From positions 11,577-75,576 of the forward strand of contig UQIH01000011.1 of the NCBI GenBank assembly GCA_900541145.1: a stretch of 64,000 bases of DNA, read 5' to 3'. This document shows positions 46,510-55,368 of this stretch, piece by piece (position 1 is the first letter of the stretch; each line of letters starts with the position of its first letter). Below the pieces are notes generated by a model. The model had not been told where the DNA came from. It was given only the letters and a program-made list of their open reading frames with translations, and ran no database searches. This stretch comes from an uncultured Collinsella sp. GTDB lineage: Bacteria; Actinomycetota; Coriobacteriia; Coriobacteriales; Coriobacteriaceae. A program made the translations under genes and the position numbers.

Positions 46510-46831
46510 CGTTTTGGCATACAAGGGTTATTTCGCCCCGGTCGAGTTCGATGCCGAACAGCATGTGCTAACAGGTATGGTCGCCGGCATTAGGGACGCA
46601 ATCGTATTTGAAGGCTCCACGGCTGAAGAAGTGGAGCAATGCTTCCACGACGCCGTCGACGATTACCTTGAGTTTTGCGCCGAGAAGGGCAAGGAACCCG
46701 AGCGGGCTTTTAAGGGCTCGTTCAACGTAAGAACGGGCTCTGAGCTCCACAAGCAAGCAGCGCTGGCAGCGGCAAAGAAGGGTGAGTCACTCAATAAGTT
46801 TGTGACTGAAGCGATCGCTGCGGCGCTGTGA
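46502..46831 (+). CDS. hicB: HicB-family antitoxin
   Basis: 109 residues from ATG 46502, with GGAGG 5 bases upstream inside hicA. The N-terminal HicB fold reads YKGYFAPVEFDAEQHVLTGM; a C-terminal ribbon-helix-helix follows (FNVRTGSELHKQAALAAAKK). It neutralises HicA and represses the operon through the palindrome at 46211-46231. A long hairpin follows the stop. Confidence 0.85.
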   Translation: MSNVLAYKGYFAPVEFDAEQHVLTGMVAGIRDAIVFEGSTAEEVEQCFHDAVDDYLEFCAEKGKEPERAFKGSFNVRTGSELHKQAALAAAKKGESLNKFVTEAIAAAL

Positions 46832-46844
46832 AGCCAACGTCGAG

Positions 46845-46883
46845 TCGAAGCCGCCACACAGGGCGCCTTTGTGGCGGCTTCGA
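46845..46883 (+). terminator. Hairpin after hicB
   Basis: TCGAAGCCGCCACA pairs perfectly with TGTGGCGGCTTCGA over an 11-base loop, 14 bases after the stop, with AACG/CGTT extending the stem. The following T-run is short (CGTTTGCC). Confidence 0.65.
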
Positions 46884-46885
46884 CG

Positions 46886-46937
46886 TTTGCCCAGATAAAA
46901 CCTGCCAAAATAAACCTGTCCCTTTTTGGTAGGTTTG
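46886..46937. repeat. Dispersed repeat, family A, copy 1 (reverse orientation)
   Basis: TTTGCCCAGATAAAACCTGC continues into CAAAATAAACCTGTC, then a second partial inverted copy (TTTTTGGTAGGTTT). It is the reverse complement of copies at 56364-56388 and 58493-58519. It lies just before the cyclo-ligase start. Confidence 0.75.
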
Positions 46938-46952
46938 GGAGAGAGGGCCAGG

Positions 46953-47549
46953 ATGGACAAGGCTGAGTTGCGGCGGGCGGTGATTGCTCGGCGCGATGCT
47001 CTTGATTTGGACTTGCGGGCAGCGAAGTCTGCCGTTATCTGCGCGCGGCTTGTTGAGCTGTTGGATCGCTTGGATGCCGCGGCGCCGCACACCGTTGCCA
47101 TCTATGCCGCGATGGGCTCCGAAGTTGACCCAGCCGCGTTTGCCGCTGCGGCCGCCAAACGCGGCTGGCGCGTGGCCTATCCGTGCATGCTCTCGGCAAT
47201 TGATGCCGCAGCTTGTGGCCAGCGCATGTGCATGCGGGCAGTTGCCGCCGACGATGCGTCCGCGGCTCCGTTTATCGCCCACCCCACACGGGCTTTCGCG
47301 GCCATAAACATCGACAGCGGCCGCTTCCCTATCGTGCCTGCCGAAGCTCTCGACATGATCGTCATGCCACTCGTAGCATTCGACCGCGCCGGCACGCGCC
47401 TAGGCTACGGCGGCGGCTGCTATGACCGCTACCTGCCCATGCTCTCGCCCGTATGTCAAATCGTCGGCATCGCCTTTGACGAACAGCGCGTCGGCCACGT
47501 TCCCACCGACGCCCACGACCTGCCGCTGCCCCACATCGTCAGCGCCTAA
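46953..47549 (+). CDS. 5-formyltetrahydrofolate cyclo-ligase
   Basis: 198 residues from ATG 46953 (GAGAGG upstream). Family features: ELRRAVIARRDAL at the N-terminus, VAIYAAMGSEVDP, then MIVMPLVAFDRAGTRLGYGG and GGCYDRYLP, the ATP-binding glycine-rich stretch. It converts 5-formyl-THF to methenyl-THF with ATP in folate metabolism. It stands alone. Confidence 0.93.
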   Translation: MDKAELRRAVIARRDALDLDLRAAKSAVICARLVELLDRLDAAAPHTVAIYAAMGSEVDPAAFAAAAAKRGWRVAYPCMLSAIDAAACGQRMCMRAVAADDASAAPFIAHPTRAFAAINIDSGRFPIVPAEALDMIVMPLVAFDRAGTRLGYGGGCYDRYLPMLSPVCQIVGIAFDEQRVGHVPTDAHDLPLPHIVSA

Positions 47550-47572
47550 CGGCTGGCGCACCTCCCGACGGC

Positions 47573-48499
47573 CTAGTGCTCCTCGCCGGCGCGGGCCAGG
47601 TCGTAGGGCGTGGTCTGGTAGACGTAGTAGTTGAGCCAGTTGGTGTAGAGCAACTGAGCCTGGCTGCGCCAGACGTTGCGCGGCTCGGCCGTGGGGTCGT
47701 CATTCGGGAAGTAATGCGCCGGAACCTGGGGGTTGAGTCCGCGCTTCACGTCGCGCTCGTACTCCAAGCGCAACGTGTCGGTATCGTACTCGGGATGGCC
47801 AAAGACAAAGAAGCGACGGCTGTCGGTCGACTTGACGATGTACAGGCCCACCTCGTCGGACACGGCCACGACCTCAAGCTGCGGCTCGGCCTCTACGTCC
47901 TCGCGGCGCACATCGGTGTTGCGCGAATGCACGGCATAGAAACGGTCGTCAAAGCCGCGGACCAGCGGGCTTTGCGGCTTCACCAGATAATGCTCGAACA
48001 CACCGCTCGCCTTTGCCGGCAGGTCGTACTTCTGGATACCGTAATGATGGTAGAGCCCCGCCTGCGCGCCCCAACAAATGTGCAGCGTAGAGTGCACGTG
48101 CGTGGTGGACCAATCCATGATCTGGCAGAGCTCGGGCCAGTAGTCGACCTCCTCGAACGGCATCTGTTCCACCGGCGCGCCCGTGATGATCAGGCCGTCG
48201 TAGTGGATGTCGCGGATGTCGTCGAACGTGCGGTAGAACGTCTCCAGGTGGCCGGCGCTCACGTGCGTGGCCTCGTGCGTTTTAGTGCGCAGCAGGTCCA
48301 CCTCCACCTGCAGCGGTGTGTTGGAGAGCTTGCGCATGATCTGCGTCTCGGTGGCAATCTTGGTGGGCATGAGGTTGAGGATGAGCACGCGCAGCGGACG
48401 GATGTCCTGGTGCAGCGCGCGGTACTCGGTCATGACAAAGATGTTCTCGCTCTCGAGCTGCGCGGCGGCAGGGAGGGCGTCGGGGATGCGAATGGGCAT
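47573..48499 (-). CDS. metA: Homoserine O-acyltransferase, predicted acetyl-CoA type
   Basis: 308 residues of the MetA (homoserine transsuccinylase) family: NLMPTKIATETQIMRKLSN, the nucleophile Cys142 in LHICWGAQAGLYHHYGI, and the catalytic His/Glu region FFVFGHPEYDTDTL. Residue 111 is Glu (TGAPVEQ). In MetA studies a Glu at this place selects acetyl-CoA and Gly selects succinyl-CoA, so O-acetylhomoserine is the expected product. It starts methionine synthesis. No SAM riboswitch is visible upstream. Confidence 0.93.
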   Translation of the reverse strand: MPIRIPDALPAAAQLESENIFVMTEYRALHQDIRPLRVLILNLMPTKIATETQIMRKLSNTPLQVEVDLLRTKTHEATHVSAGHLETFYRTFDDIRDIHYDGLIITGAPVEQMPFEEVDYWPELCQIMDWSTTHVHSTLHICWGAQAGLYHHYGIQKYDLPAKASGVFEHYLVKPQSPLVRGFDDRFYAVHSRNTDVRREDVEAEPQLEVVAVSDEVGLYIVKSTDSRRFFVFGHPEYDTDTLRLEYERDVKRGLNPQVPAHYFPNDDPTAEPRNVWRSQAQLLYTNWLNYYVYQTTPYDLARAGEEH

Positions 48500-48709
48500 G
48501 GATGCTCCTTACGAGTCAGTTGCAGCTATGGTACAACGACCGGCGCCATCCACGCGAGCACATCGCCCAGCGATACCGTCAGCGGCCCAAATCGCTCCAA
48601 AAGTAGAGATTAAGGCATGCCCAAAAATCTATGGCGCTTTAGCCTAGCAAAGTGGCAACAGGACGCTACAATGGTTCGACGCGAAAAACTCGGCCGAAAG
48701 GATACATAT

Positions 48710-49687
48710 ATGTACCAGACGCGTAAGATCGGTGTGGTCGGCCAGGGCCACGTAGGAGCACATGTCGCCAACAGCCTGCTCATGCAGGGCATTGCCGATG
48801 AGCTGTACCTGTGCGATATCAACGAGGCCAAGGTGACGTCCGAGGTCCAGGACCTGCGCGACTCCCTTTCGTTTGTCCCGTACAACACCAAGATCGTCAA
48901 CTGCTACGACCACTACGAGGAGCTTGCCTGCTGCGACGTCATCGTCAACGCCGCCGGCAAGGTCGCGCTGGCCGCCGGCAACCGCGACGGCGAGCTGTTC
49001 TTTACCACCGACGCCGCCCGCACCTTTGCCAAGCGCATCGTCGACGCCGGCTTTGACGGCATCTTCGTGAGCATCTCCAACCCCTGCGACGTCGTGTGCA
49101 CCGAGCTGTGGCATCTGACCGGCTACGATCCCAAGAAGATTATCGGCTCGGGCTGCGGCCTGGACTCCGCCCGTCTGCGCACCGAGATCTCCAAGAAGGT
49201 CGGCGTGAGCCCCAAGTCCATCGACGCCTACATGATCGGCGAGCATGGCTTTAGCCAGCTGGCAGCCTTTAAGGCCGCAACCATCGCCGGCAAGAGCCTC
49301 AACGAGCTCCAGGCCGAGAACCCCGACAAGTACGCCTTCGACCACATGGAGGTCGAGGAGCTTGCACGCAAGGGCGGCTACGTAACCTACCAGGGCAAGC
49401 AGTGCACCGAGTACGCCGTCGCCAACTCCGCCGCGCGCGTCTGCGCCGCCGTGCTGCACAACGAGCACGCCGTGCTTTCGGTCTCCACGCTCATGACCGG
49501 CCAGTATGGCGAGGAGGGTATCTTTACCTCCCTGCCGTGCGTGATCGGTGCCGAGGGCGTCGAGGAGGTCTACACGCTCGACCTGTCCGAGTACGAGCTC
49601 GAGGGCTTCCACAAGAGCTGCCAGCACATCCGCGACAACATCGCCCAGCTCGACTGGTGGGATGCCGAGGCCTACGACGTCAAGTAA
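48710..49687 (+). CDS. L-lactate/L-2-hydroxyacid dehydrogenase family protein
   Basis: 325 residues from ATG 48710 (AAAGGA 8 bases upstream). The NAD site is IGVVGQGHVGAHVANSLLMQ with Asp in LYLCDINE; SISNPCDVV and the active-site His in MIGEHGFSQ follow. The loop after VNAAGKVALAAGNRDGE differs from true lactate dehydrogenases and resembles L-2-hydroxyisocaproate dehydrogenases, so branched or aromatic 2-oxoacids are possible substrates. Codon bias suggests strong expression. A strong terminator follows. Confidence 0.85.
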   Translation: MYQTRKIGVVGQGHVGAHVANSLLMQGIADELYLCDINEAKVTSEVQDLRDSLSFVPYNTKIVNCYDHYEELACCDVIVNAAGKVALAAGNRDGELFFTTDAARTFAKRIVDAGFDGIFVSISNPCDVVCTELWHLTGYDPKKIIGSGCGLDSARLRTEISKKVGVSPKSIDAYMIGEHGFSQLAAFKAATIAGKSLNELQAENPDKYAFDHMEVEELARKGGYVTYQGKQCTEYAVANSAARVCAAVLHNEHAVLSVSTLMTGQYGEEGIFTSLPCVIGAEGVEEVYTLDLSEYELEGFHKSCQHIRDNIAQLDWWDAEAYDVK

Positions 49688-49730
49688 GCCGCTGGCTACC
49701 GCAACCTTGCGAATCTATGCGCGATACTAA

Positions 49731-49770
49731 GCGGGCCGCGCCGGAAACCCACCGGCGCGGCCCGCTTTTT
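49731..49770 (+). terminator. Terminator after the dehydrogenase gene
   Basis: GCGGGCCGCGCCGG pairs perfectly with CCGGCGCGGCCCGC over a 7-base loop and is followed by TTTTT. Confidence 0.95.
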
Positions 49771-49819
49771 GACTCACGCAGTGCCCCTGCGAATCGAAGG
49801 TGAATACTTTTCCCGTTAC

Positions 49820-50788
49820 TTAGTACTGCTCGATGCCCATGTAGCGACGAATCTCAGGGCTGTGGTCGAAGACCTTGCCGCGCGCGGCGCGCAGCTCGCA
49901 GCTCATGTTGTAGAAGAAGATCGGCTCCAGGAACGAACGAACGCTGGCAGGCACCTCGCCCACGCCGTACTCGAGCGCGTCGAGCACCATGACCGTATCG
50001 GTGTGCGTGTTGAGGAACGCAAGAGCGCGCTCCTCCATGGGGCGGCACTCGCCCGCGCCAAGCTGCACAAAGTAGAACACGCCGGGCTCGGTAGCCTCGA
50101 ACGGGCCGTGGAAATACTCGCCGGAGTGGATGTAGCAGCAGTGCTGCCACTGCATCTCCATAAGCGAGCAAATCGCCATGGCGTAGGTCTGGCTAAAGTT
50201 GGGGCCGGAGCCCAGGATGTAGAAGAACTTGTGCTGCTGGCAGAGCTCGGCAAAACGGGCGCCCAGCTCGGCGTTGACCTTCTCGCGGGCGGCGGGCAGC
50301 AGCGCATCCATCTGCTTTAGGCCCTCGTACATGTCGGCGAGTGCCTCGTAGCCTTCCTGCTGGTCGAGCAGCTCGGCGGCGATCAGAGCGCCGATGCCCT
50401 GAGGCACCTCGGCCTGCGGCACGCCCTCGCCCCAGGGGTAGACCCAGGTGGTCCACTTGCCGTTGTCGATCTTGGAGCCCTCGCAGTCGGTGAGGGCAAC
50501 GACCTCGGCACCGGCCGCCATCGCCATCTCGCAGCCGTCGACGACCTCTTGCGTGTTGCCGCTGTGGCTGCAGGCAATAACGAGCGACTTCGGCCCTAGG
50601 CTCTTGGGGGCCATCAGGCAAAACTCGCGTGCCGTGTAGACCGTCGAGGTAAACGTGGTGGCCTCGCGCTTGAGCAGCTCGTTGGCCGGCATCAGGTCGA
50701 TCATCGAACCGCCGCAAGCGATCCAAAAGACGTTCTCAATCTTGCCCTTGCGCTCGATGATTTCCTGAACCAGATCATGTGCGTTCAT
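49820..50788 (-). CDS. SIS-domain deglycase-like protein (orphan set)
   Basis: 322 residues with two SIS domains: FWIACGGSMIDLMPANELLK, LVIACSHSGNTQEVVDGCEM, then FYILGSGPNFSQTYAMAICS and the hallmark HSGEYFHGPFE. This is the FrlB-like (fructoselysine-6-phosphate deglycase) pattern. Unlike the other two SIS genes in the window it has no PTS or kinase beside it, only a GntR regulator (50933). It must either share a transporter or use an internal phosphosugar. Direct repeats upstream (50845-50929) are probable regulator sites. Confidence 0.82.
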   Translation of the reverse strand: MNAHDLVQEIIERKGKIENVFWIACGGSMIDLMPANELLKREATTFTSTVYTAREFCLMAPKSLGPKSLVIACSHSGNTQEVVDGCEMAMAAGAEVVALTDCEGSKIDNGKWTTWVYPWGEGVPQAEVPQGIGALIAAELLDQQEGYEALADMYEGLKQMDALLPAAREKVNAELGARFAELCQQHKFFYILGSGPNFSQTYAMAICSLMEMQWQHCCYIHSGEYFHGPFEATEPGVFYFVQLGAGECRPMEERALAFLNTHTDTVMVLDALEYGVGEVPASVRSFLEPIFFYNMSCELRAARGKVFDHSPEIRRYMGIEQY

Positions 50789-50844
50789 CCTGGTTTTCCT
50801 CCTTGTGTGGCGGTTTTGAACGACGACAGCTCGTACCTGCGGTC

Positions 50845-50929
50845 GTTCTATGTTGTCCTATTTATAGCACGCACGACGACGCTCGTGAAGTCATTTCACC
50901 AAACTTGTTCTATGTTGTTCTATCTATGG
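50845..50929. promoter_or_regulatory. Two 23-bp direct repeats upstream of the orphan SIS gene
   Basis: GTTCTATGTTGT followed by CCTATTTATAG (50845-50867) recurs as GTTCTATGTTGT and TCTATCTATGG (50907-50929), 62 bases apart with three differences. They fill the gap between the GntR gene and the SIS gene it likely controls. GTTCTAT is within the range of HutC-type operator halves. Confidence 0.7.
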
Positions 50930-50932
50930 ACG

Positions 50933-51688
50933 TTAGATGTCGAAGACGTAGCGCGAGCCCACGATCTTTTGGCGTCCGAGCAGCAAGGGTCGCTCGTCCG
51001 CATCGGTAAAGTACGCCTCCATATAGAAGAGTGGCTCACCGACCGGGATCTCGAGCAGTGGCGCGACTTGAGCGTCGGCAAGCGCAATCTCCACGGTACA
51101 AGGGTCGGATTTGAGCGGCGCGCGGCCCGAATGCTCGGCAACGAGCGCAAAGATTGAGTTATCGGTGAGGTCCTCGTCGGCAAGCGTCTGCAGATAGGGA
51201 TGGTCAGCCAGCACAAAGGCGTTGTTCTCGAGCATGACGGGCACGCCGTCTGCCGTGCGCACACGCTCGACCACGATGAGCTCGCAGCCGGGTTCCACCC
51301 CAAAAAACGCCGCGTCCTCGCGCGTCGCCGCAACCACCGTGCGCGACACCAGGCGTGCTCCGGCCACCATGTCGTTGGCAGCGCAACCCTCGGAAAAGCT
51401 CTGAACGTCACCCTTCTGGACAATCTTGCGCTTGAGCTTGGGCGCGCACACGAACGTGCCCCTCCCCTGCTGGCGGTTGAGATACCCCGCGCGCGACAGC
51501 TCCTCGATGGCGCGGCGCACGGTGACGCGTCCCACACCATAGGACTTAGCGAGCTCCATCTCGGAAGGAATGCGCGAGCCGGATGCGTACACGCCACGCG
51601 CGATCTCGCCCTTTAGGTCGTCCATAACCTGCTGGTACAGCGGAACGGCGGATACCTCAGTGCGCTCGGTTTTATCGTCGAATGCCAT
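50933..51688 (-). CDS. GntR/UTRA transcriptional regulator (orphan SIS set)
   Basis: 251 residues. The winged helix reads AVPLYQQVMDDLKGEIARGV, SEMELAKSYGVGRVTVRRAI and QQGRGTFVC. The UTRA domain extends from about residue 95 to SRYVFDI. It is FrlR/NagR-like in layout. The SIS gene lies 144 bases downstream on the same strand, with two 23-bp direct repeats between, so it probably represses that gene until a phosphosugar binds. It overlaps nothing; recQ ends just upstream. Confidence 0.9.
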   Translation of the reverse strand: MAFDDKTERTEVSAVPLYQQVMDDLKGEIARGVYASGSRIPSEMELAKSYGVGRVTVRRAIEELSRAGYLNRQQGRGTFVCAPKLKRKIVQKGDVQSFSEGCAANDMVAGARLVSRTVVAATREDAAFFGVEPGCELIVVERVRTADGVPVMLENNAFVLADHPYLQTLADEDLTDNSIFALVAEHSGRAPLKSDPCTVEIALADAQVAPLLEIPVGEPLFYMEAYFTDADERPLLLGRQKIVGSRYVFDI

Positions 51689-51690
51689 CG

Positions 51691-53670
51691 TTACGCTCCA
51701 TCCCGTGCATGCTCGGACTCAAACTCTTCAATCGCCGCCATAAACTGCTCGCCAAAGGCGTCGGCCTTTTTCTCGCCAATGCCGTTGACCTGGATAAGCT
51801 CGTCGCGCGTCTGTGGACGCAGGCGGCACAGACCGCGCAGGGCCTTGTCGGAAAAGACCATATACGGCGCCATCTCCAGCTCGGTCGAGATCTCCTTGCG
51901 CAGGGCACGCAGGCGCTCGAACAACTCGGCATCGTCGCCCACGCGTGGGCGCTGATCCAGCTCGGCCTCCTCGCGCAGCAGATCGACGGCGCGGCGGGCG
52001 CGGGCCGAGGCCTTGCGCTTGGACGCGCGACGCTTAACGGTAAAGGCAAACGCCTCATCCTCGACCTCGACGGCACGCGGACCCAGCCCCACGACCGGGT
52101 ACTGCCCCTGCGAGGTAGCCAGATAACCGCGGCCGCACAGCTGGCCGATGATGTCCTTGATGCGCCCGACCGATTCGCTCGACAGCTCACCGTAGCCACG
52201 GTCCTCGTCCAGATGCATCTGGCGAATGCGCTCGGTGTTGCCGCCGTGGAGCACGTCGGCGATCAGCGACTTGCCAAAGCGCATGGGTCGCGCGGCCACA
52301 TAGCGCACGGCAGCGCGGGCCATATCGGTGACGTCCTCGACCTCGAACTGCGTGAGGCAGTTGCTGCAGTTGCCGCAGCTCTCGACGTCGTCCGTGGCGG
52401 TGCCGCCCGTACTGGCCGCGGCATGCTCGGCCGCGGCCTCGTCGCCAAAGTAGCGCAGCATGTATTCGCGCAGGCAGCCGGTGGTATTGCAGTAGCCCTC
52501 CATCTGGCTGAGCAGGCGATAACGGTTCTGGAGCGCCCACGCGCGCTGCTCGTCGTCGAGCGCCTCGTCGACCGCATCGCCGCGGTCGATCAAAAAGCGG
52601 CGCATGCGAAAATCGTTACCGTTCCACAGCAAGTAGCAGCTGGCCGGGTCGCCATCGCGGCCGGCGCGGCCCGCCTCCTGGTAGTAGGCTTCGATGCTCT
52701 CGGGCACGTTGTTGTGGATCACGTAGCGCACGTTGGGCTTGTCGATGCCCATGCCAAAGGCGTTGGTGGCAACCATCACCTGGATATCGTCGTCGATAAA
52801 GGCGCGCTGGCTTTGGCGACGGGCGTCGTTGCCCATGCCGGCATGGTAGCGGCCAACGCGAATGCCGCTGGGGCCCAGCGCCTCGGCAAGCTCGCCCGCC
52901 AGCGCATCGACCGTCTTGCGGGTCGAGCAATACACGATACCGCTCTCGCTCGAATGCGCGATCACATAGTCGCGCACCCAGGCAGTCTTGGCCTTGTCGC
53001 CCATCTCCTCGCAACCAAAGTAGAGATTCTTGCGATCGAAGCCCGTCACCACCGTCGCAGGGTTTTGCAGGCCGAGCATTTGCTGAATGTCCGCACGCAC
53101 GCGTTCGGTCGCCGTGGCGGTAAACGCCGCCACGATGGGGCGCTGCGGCAGGGAATCGATGAACTCACGAATCTGCAGGTAAGCGGGGCGGAAATCCTGA
53201 CCCCATTGGCTTACGCAGTGGGCCTCGTCAATGGCCACGAGCGGCACGCCAATGCCGCCGTCCGCCGCGGCTTCCTGCGCAAAGGCTAAAAAGCGCGGCT
53301 CGAGCAGGCGCTCGGGCGCCACGTACATAAGCTGGTAGCGACCCTCGCGCGCCCGCTTGAGCACGGTGTTTTGCTGGGCTGGGGTAAGGCTGGAGTTGAG
53401 ATAGCTGGGTCGCGCACCCGCCGCGAGCAACGCACGGGTCTGGTCCTCCATAAGCGACAGCAGCGGACTCACCACAAAGGTGATGCCGGGCAGCATGAGC
53501 GCGGGCACCTGGTAGCAAATGGACTTGCCGGCGCCCGTGGGCATAACGCCCAGCGCATCGCGACCGGCAAGGATCGCATCGACCATGCGGTCCTGCCCCG
53601 GGCGAAACGAGGTGTAGCCAAAATAGGCGCCGAGCGTGTCGAGCGCCATCTGCTGCATGCTATCGGTCAT
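51691..53670 (-). CDS. recQ: ATP-dependent DNA helicase RecQ
   Basis: 659 residues. Motif 0 FGYTSFRPGQ, Walker A PTGAGKS (44-50), DEAH in VAIDEAHCVSQWGQDFRP, and helicase C motifs (YHAGMGNDARR, QEAGRAGRDG) are present. The RecQ zinc site follows (CNTTGCLREY, then SCGNCSNC), then the RQC winged helix and a C-terminal HRDC domain (LRALRKEISTELEMAPYMVF). It unwinds DNA in recombination and repair. It ends 3 bases before the GntR gene starts, so the two may share a transcript. Confidence 0.95.
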   Translation of the reverse strand: MTDSMQQMALDTLGAYFGYTSFRPGQDRMVDAILAGRDALGVMPTGAGKSICYQVPALMLPGITFVVSPLLSLMEDQTRALLAAGARPSYLNSSLTPAQQNTVLKRAREGRYQLMYVAPERLLEPRFLAFAQEAAADGGIGVPLVAIDEAHCVSQWGQDFRPAYLQIREFIDSLPQRPIVAAFTATATERVRADIQQMLGLQNPATVVTGFDRKNLYFGCEEMGDKAKTAWVRDYVIAHSSESGIVYCSTRKTVDALAGELAEALGPSGIRVGRYHAGMGNDARRQSQRAFIDDDIQVMVATNAFGMGIDKPNVRYVIHNNVPESIEAYYQEAGRAGRDGDPASCYLLWNGNDFRMRRFLIDRGDAVDEALDDEQRAWALQNRYRLLSQMEGYCNTTGCLREYMLRYFGDEAAAEHAAASTGGTATDDVESCGNCSNCLTQFEVEDVTDMARAAVRYVAARPMRFGKSLIADVLHGGNTERIRQMHLDEDRGYGELSSESVGRIKDIIGQLCGRGYLATSQGQYPVVGLGPRAVEVEDEAFAFTVKRRASKRKASARARRAVDLLREEAELDQRPRVGDDAELFERLRALRKEISTELEMAPYMVFSDKALRGLCRLRPQTRDELIQVNGIGEKKADAFGEQFMAAIEEFESEHARDGA

Positions 53671-53760
53671 GGTTTCCTAACGTCCAAGTCATCTGCCGCC
53701 GATTATACGCCGCCACGCGGACAGCAGCACACGGCCGCCGCCCAGACTAGTCGTTTAAGA

Positions 53761-53826
53761 ACGCCCCCAACGGCTAAGGAGTGTCCCCAGGTGCCGACAG
53801 AAAAGGAACGTCCCCAAGTGCCGGCC
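53761..53826. repeat. Dispersed repeat, family B, copy 2
   Basis: The core at 53793-53815 begins GCCGACAGAAAAGGAACGTC. A partial second unit, GGCTAAGGAGTGTCCCCAGG, precedes it, as it does at 63841-63858. It lies directly left of the IS110-family element, so the element may have landed in or beside it. Confidence 0.75.
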
Positions 53827-53983
53827 CGGCAACGCCGATGTTTTGGCGCGGACAGACACTATGACCCAATCCGAGGGCACTAAAAAGACAGGAGCCCCCG
53901 CTCGTGACCGCGGGTCGGGGCTGCGACAATGATGTCGAAGTGCCATAGGCGCAGCCGCGCCGCAACGAGGTTGGGAGGCTCCC

Positions 53984-55105
53984 ATGCCAAAGTATTCTAC
54001 CGCGTTCGGGATGGACGTCCACCTGAGGTCGACCACCGTCTGCGCCCTCGACGCGGACACCGGCGAGGCCGTGACGAGGAGGTTCCCCGGCAACCCCTGG
54101 GGCGAGATCGCCGGGTGGATGGAGGGGTTCCCCGGGCCGTCGCTCGCGGCCTACGAGAGCGGCTACCTCGGCTTCGCCCCGCAAAGGGAGCTCGCCGGGC
54201 TCGGCGTCGAGTGCGTCGTCGCCGCGGTCTCGAAGATCCCCAGGTCGGCCGCCGACTCGGCCTCCAAGAACGACAGGAACGACGCCGCCAGGATGGCCAA
54301 GGCGATACTCGCCCACGACATCTCCCCCGTATGGGTCCCCTCCCCCGAGGTCGAGGGCATCAGGGACCTCGCCGGCGCCTACGACGGGGCGACCGCGCGC
54401 CTGGCGACCGCCAAGCAGCGGCTGCTCGCCTTCCTCGCAAAGCGGGGGTTCGTCTACGGCGGCACCACGCCCGCCGGCAACCCGAGGAAGTACTGGACCT
54501 ACGACTTCCTGAGGTGGCTCGACAAGGTCAGGCCGGAGGGCGATGGCGGGGTTCGGACGCTCGCCGCCCTGAGGAACGAGGTCGAGGCCGCGGCGGAGGC
54601 CCGGGCGGACCTGCTCTCCGAGTACAGGGCCGCCGTGGATGCCAGCCCGATCGCCGCGGAGGTGGCCGCCCTCCAGTCGATCAAGGGCTGCGCCTTCGCG
54701 CTGGCCGCAGCCTTCTCGGCCGAGGTCGGCGACTTCACGAGGTTCCGTTCCGGAAGGCAGGTCACGGCCTATTCCGGCCTCGCGCCGAGTCAGAGGTCGA
54801 GCGGCGACTCCGTGCGGCTCGGAGGCATCAGCGGCGCGGGCAACGCGCTCGTGAGGAAGCTGGCCGTTGAGGGCTCATGGTGCTACGCCGCGGCACGGCA
54901 CCAGCCGAAGCTCATGCCGAGGGACACGGGCGTGCCCCTCGAGATAAGGATGCACGGGAGGAAGGGGTCCGAGCGGCTCCTGCGGCGGCGCGAGGAGATG
55001 CTCGCCCGCGGCATGCCCGCGGCGAAGGCCAACGCGGCCACCGCGGCCGAGCTCGTGAGGTGGCTCTGGGCCCTCGGCATGATGTGCCGGGAGGGCGCGG
55101 AATAG
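53984..55105 (+). CDS. IS110-family (DEDD) transposase
   Basis: 373 residues. The N-terminal RuvC-like domain gives the DEDD set: D11 in FGMDVH, E58 in AAYESGYLG, D97 and D100 in SKNDRNDAARMAKA. The C-terminal transposase_20 domain has IKGCAFALAAAFSAEVGDFT, TAYSGLAPSQRSSGDSVRLG and ISGAGNALVRKLAVE. A Lys/Arg-rich tail follows. It is complete and probably active. These recombinases use an RNA made from the element's own non-coding end to choose donor and target sites. Confidence 0.93.
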   Translation: MPKYSTAFGMDVHLRSTTVCALDADTGEAVTRRFPGNPWGEIAGWMEGFPGPSLAAYESGYLGFAPQRELAGLGVECVVAAVSKIPRSAADSASKNDRNDAARMAKAILAHDISPVWVPSPEVEGIRDLAGAYDGATARLATAKQRLLAFLAKRGFVYGGTTPAGNPRKYWTYDFLRWLDKVRPEGDGGVRTLAALRNEVEAAAEARADLLSEYRAAVDASPIAAEVAALQSIKGCAFALAAAFSAEVGDFTRFRSGRQVTAYSGLAPSQRSSGDSVRLGGISGAGNALVRKLAVEGSWCYAAARHQPKLMPRDTGVPLEIRMHGRKGSERLLRRREEMLARGMPAAKANAATAAELVRWLWALGMMCREGAE

Positions 55106-55368
55106 ACATGGCCCCCGTCCCGGCGAGCCGGGCGGCCTTCGGGGATACCCCCTATTTCGCTGTGCGCGCGGAGCCCTCCGCATGCGCCTCGACAGACTTG
55201 GGGAACCCCGCCGAAGGAATGGAGTGCGGGCCGGCAGAACGGTATCCGCGGATATGAGACTGAGCCGAAGGCGTCGACGACATGCCGGGGGCGGACCGGG
55301 ACGGGTTAACGGCAGGCCCCGCCGACCGATTGCAAGCGGTCGGCGGGGCCATTGTGGCTCTTGACAGA
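55106..55368 (+). ncRNA. Candidate guide (bridge/seek) RNA region of the IS element
   Basis: The 263 non-coding bases between the transposase stop and the right inverted repeat are far longer than needed for an end, and are rich in potential stems, including a perfect GGCCCCGCCGACCG / CGGTCGGCGGGGCC hairpin with an 8-base loop (55317-55352). In the IS1111 group the guide RNA is reported to lie downstream of the transposase gene. The assignment is by position and structure only; guide loops have not been identified. Confidence 0.5.

Noticed and set aside
48500..48616. SAM riboswitch upstream of metA
   Set aside because: The leader is short and shows no SAM-type stems or terminator.
53929..54870. 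A 313-codon second frame inside the IS110-family transposase
   Set aside because: It is Arg/Gly-rich and is the shifted reading of the true transposase frame, which has all DEDD residues.
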